Notes under the pieces: generated by a model
What the model was told of the DNA's origin: nothing
The model's input: only the letters and a program-made list of their open reading frames with translations
Databases searched by the model: none
Shown: in pieces, positions 11,801 to 11,965 of the stretch
How the letters are laid out: each line of letters starts with the position of its first letter
How positions within the stretch are numbered: the first letter of the stretch is position 1
Program-made: the position numbers and the translations under genes
From: Elusimicrobiota bacterium
GTDB lineage: Bacteria > Elusimicrobiota > Elusimicrobia > FEN-1173
DNA length: 11,965 nucleotides
Reading direction: 5' to 3'
Assembly: GCA_003158755.1 (NCBI GenBank)
Contig: PMLF01000323.1
Coordinates: 1 to 11,965 of the forward strand

Positions 11801-11928
11801 GTGGGGGCTCCGCCCCCACACCCCCGAAATCATGGCAGGGGTTCCACCCCTGCACCCCAACTTCGCGGGGCCTTCCCGGCCCCGCCCCCCGGCCAAGGGA
11901 CCTTTTGCTTGCCCAAAAGGTCCCTTGG
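11801..11928. repeat. Cluster of four hairpins upstream of cinA
   Basis: Four hairpins stand in a row: GTGGGGGC-TCC-GCCCCCAC (11801-11819), GCAGGGGT-TCC-ACCCCTGC (11835-11853), GCGGGGCC-TTCCC-GGCCCCGC (11865-11885), and a perfect 15-bp stem at 11893-11907/11914-11928 (CCAAGGGACCTTTTG and its complement). The first two share stem length, the TCC loop and a trailing ACCCC, so they look like tandem copies with compensating stem changes. The region 11765-11932 holds no gene that I can support. No T run follows the long stem on the minus strand, so it is not a standard terminator. Confidence 0.7.
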
Positions 11929-11965
11929 ATCTCTAAAAGGGCACCCCGGGCGGCTTCAGTCGGTG

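Noticed and set aside
11893..11928. The 15-bp stem as an intrinsic terminator on the minus strand.
   Set aside because: It is followed by a G/C-rich stretch with no T run, so it fits a repeat element better.
11933..11965. An open frame on the minus strand entering from the window edge and ending in TAG at 11935-11933 (…RLKPPGVPF).
   Set aside because: Only ten codons are visible. The frame could be the end of a gene upstream of cinA, but that cannot be judged from so little sequence.

Overview
The window is high-GC bacterial chromosome carrying nine supported protein genes. A run of minus-strand signalling genes fills about 0.08-7.5 kb, and housekeeping genes plus two plus-strand regulators fill the rest. 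There are no RNA genes, transposases, phage genes or CRISPR arrays that I can see. The organism cannot be fixed from the sequence. High GC, many sensor kinases and several dispersed palindromic intergenic repeats fit an uncultured environmental bacterium. Elusimicrobiota, a deltaproteobacterial-type lineage or a similar group are guesses only.

Region 1 (79-7505, minus strand, read right to left) looks like one operon with the order: a membrane-anchored three-PAS histidine kinase (5157-7505); a stand-alone six-helix membrane module (4522-5160, ATGA overlap with the kinase before it); a Cache-HAMP histidine kinase (2636-4531, 10-nt overlap with the module); a single-domain Rcp1-type response regulator (1994-2455, after a 180-nt gap holding a palindromic repeat); and a soluble receiver-PAS-PAS histidine kinase (79-1989, 4 nt after the regulator). 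No DNA-binding, cyclase or other output domain is encoded here. The phosphate flow must therefore end in protein-protein contacts or reach a regulator elsewhere. The first and last kinases share an ungapped, nearly identical dimerisation/phosphotransfer segment, so cross-talk or mixed dimers are plausible. The middle kinase has the phytochrome-like HisKA subtype that normally pairs with Rcp1-type regulators.

Region 2 (7506-7797) is a 292-nt divergent intergenic stretch. It holds a putative promoter for the kinase operon, a palindromic repeat pair, and a small inverted repeat just before the next gene.

Region 3 (7798-8982, plus strand) encodes a soluble protein with an EAL fold whose catalytic and metal-binding residues are almost all replaced, followed by a PDC/Cache-like sensor domain. 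It is probably a non-enzymatic descendant of a c-di-GMP phosphodiesterase. It converges on rsmA (9065-9838, minus), with an AT-rich inverted repeat between them.

Region 4 (9838-11965): rsmA is divergent from a small XRE-family regulator (9955-10335, plus) that has its own promoter and intrinsic terminator. Next comes full-length cinA (10505-11764, minus, TTG start), bordered by a palindromic repeat pair downstream and a block of four hairpins upstream, which runs close to the window edge.
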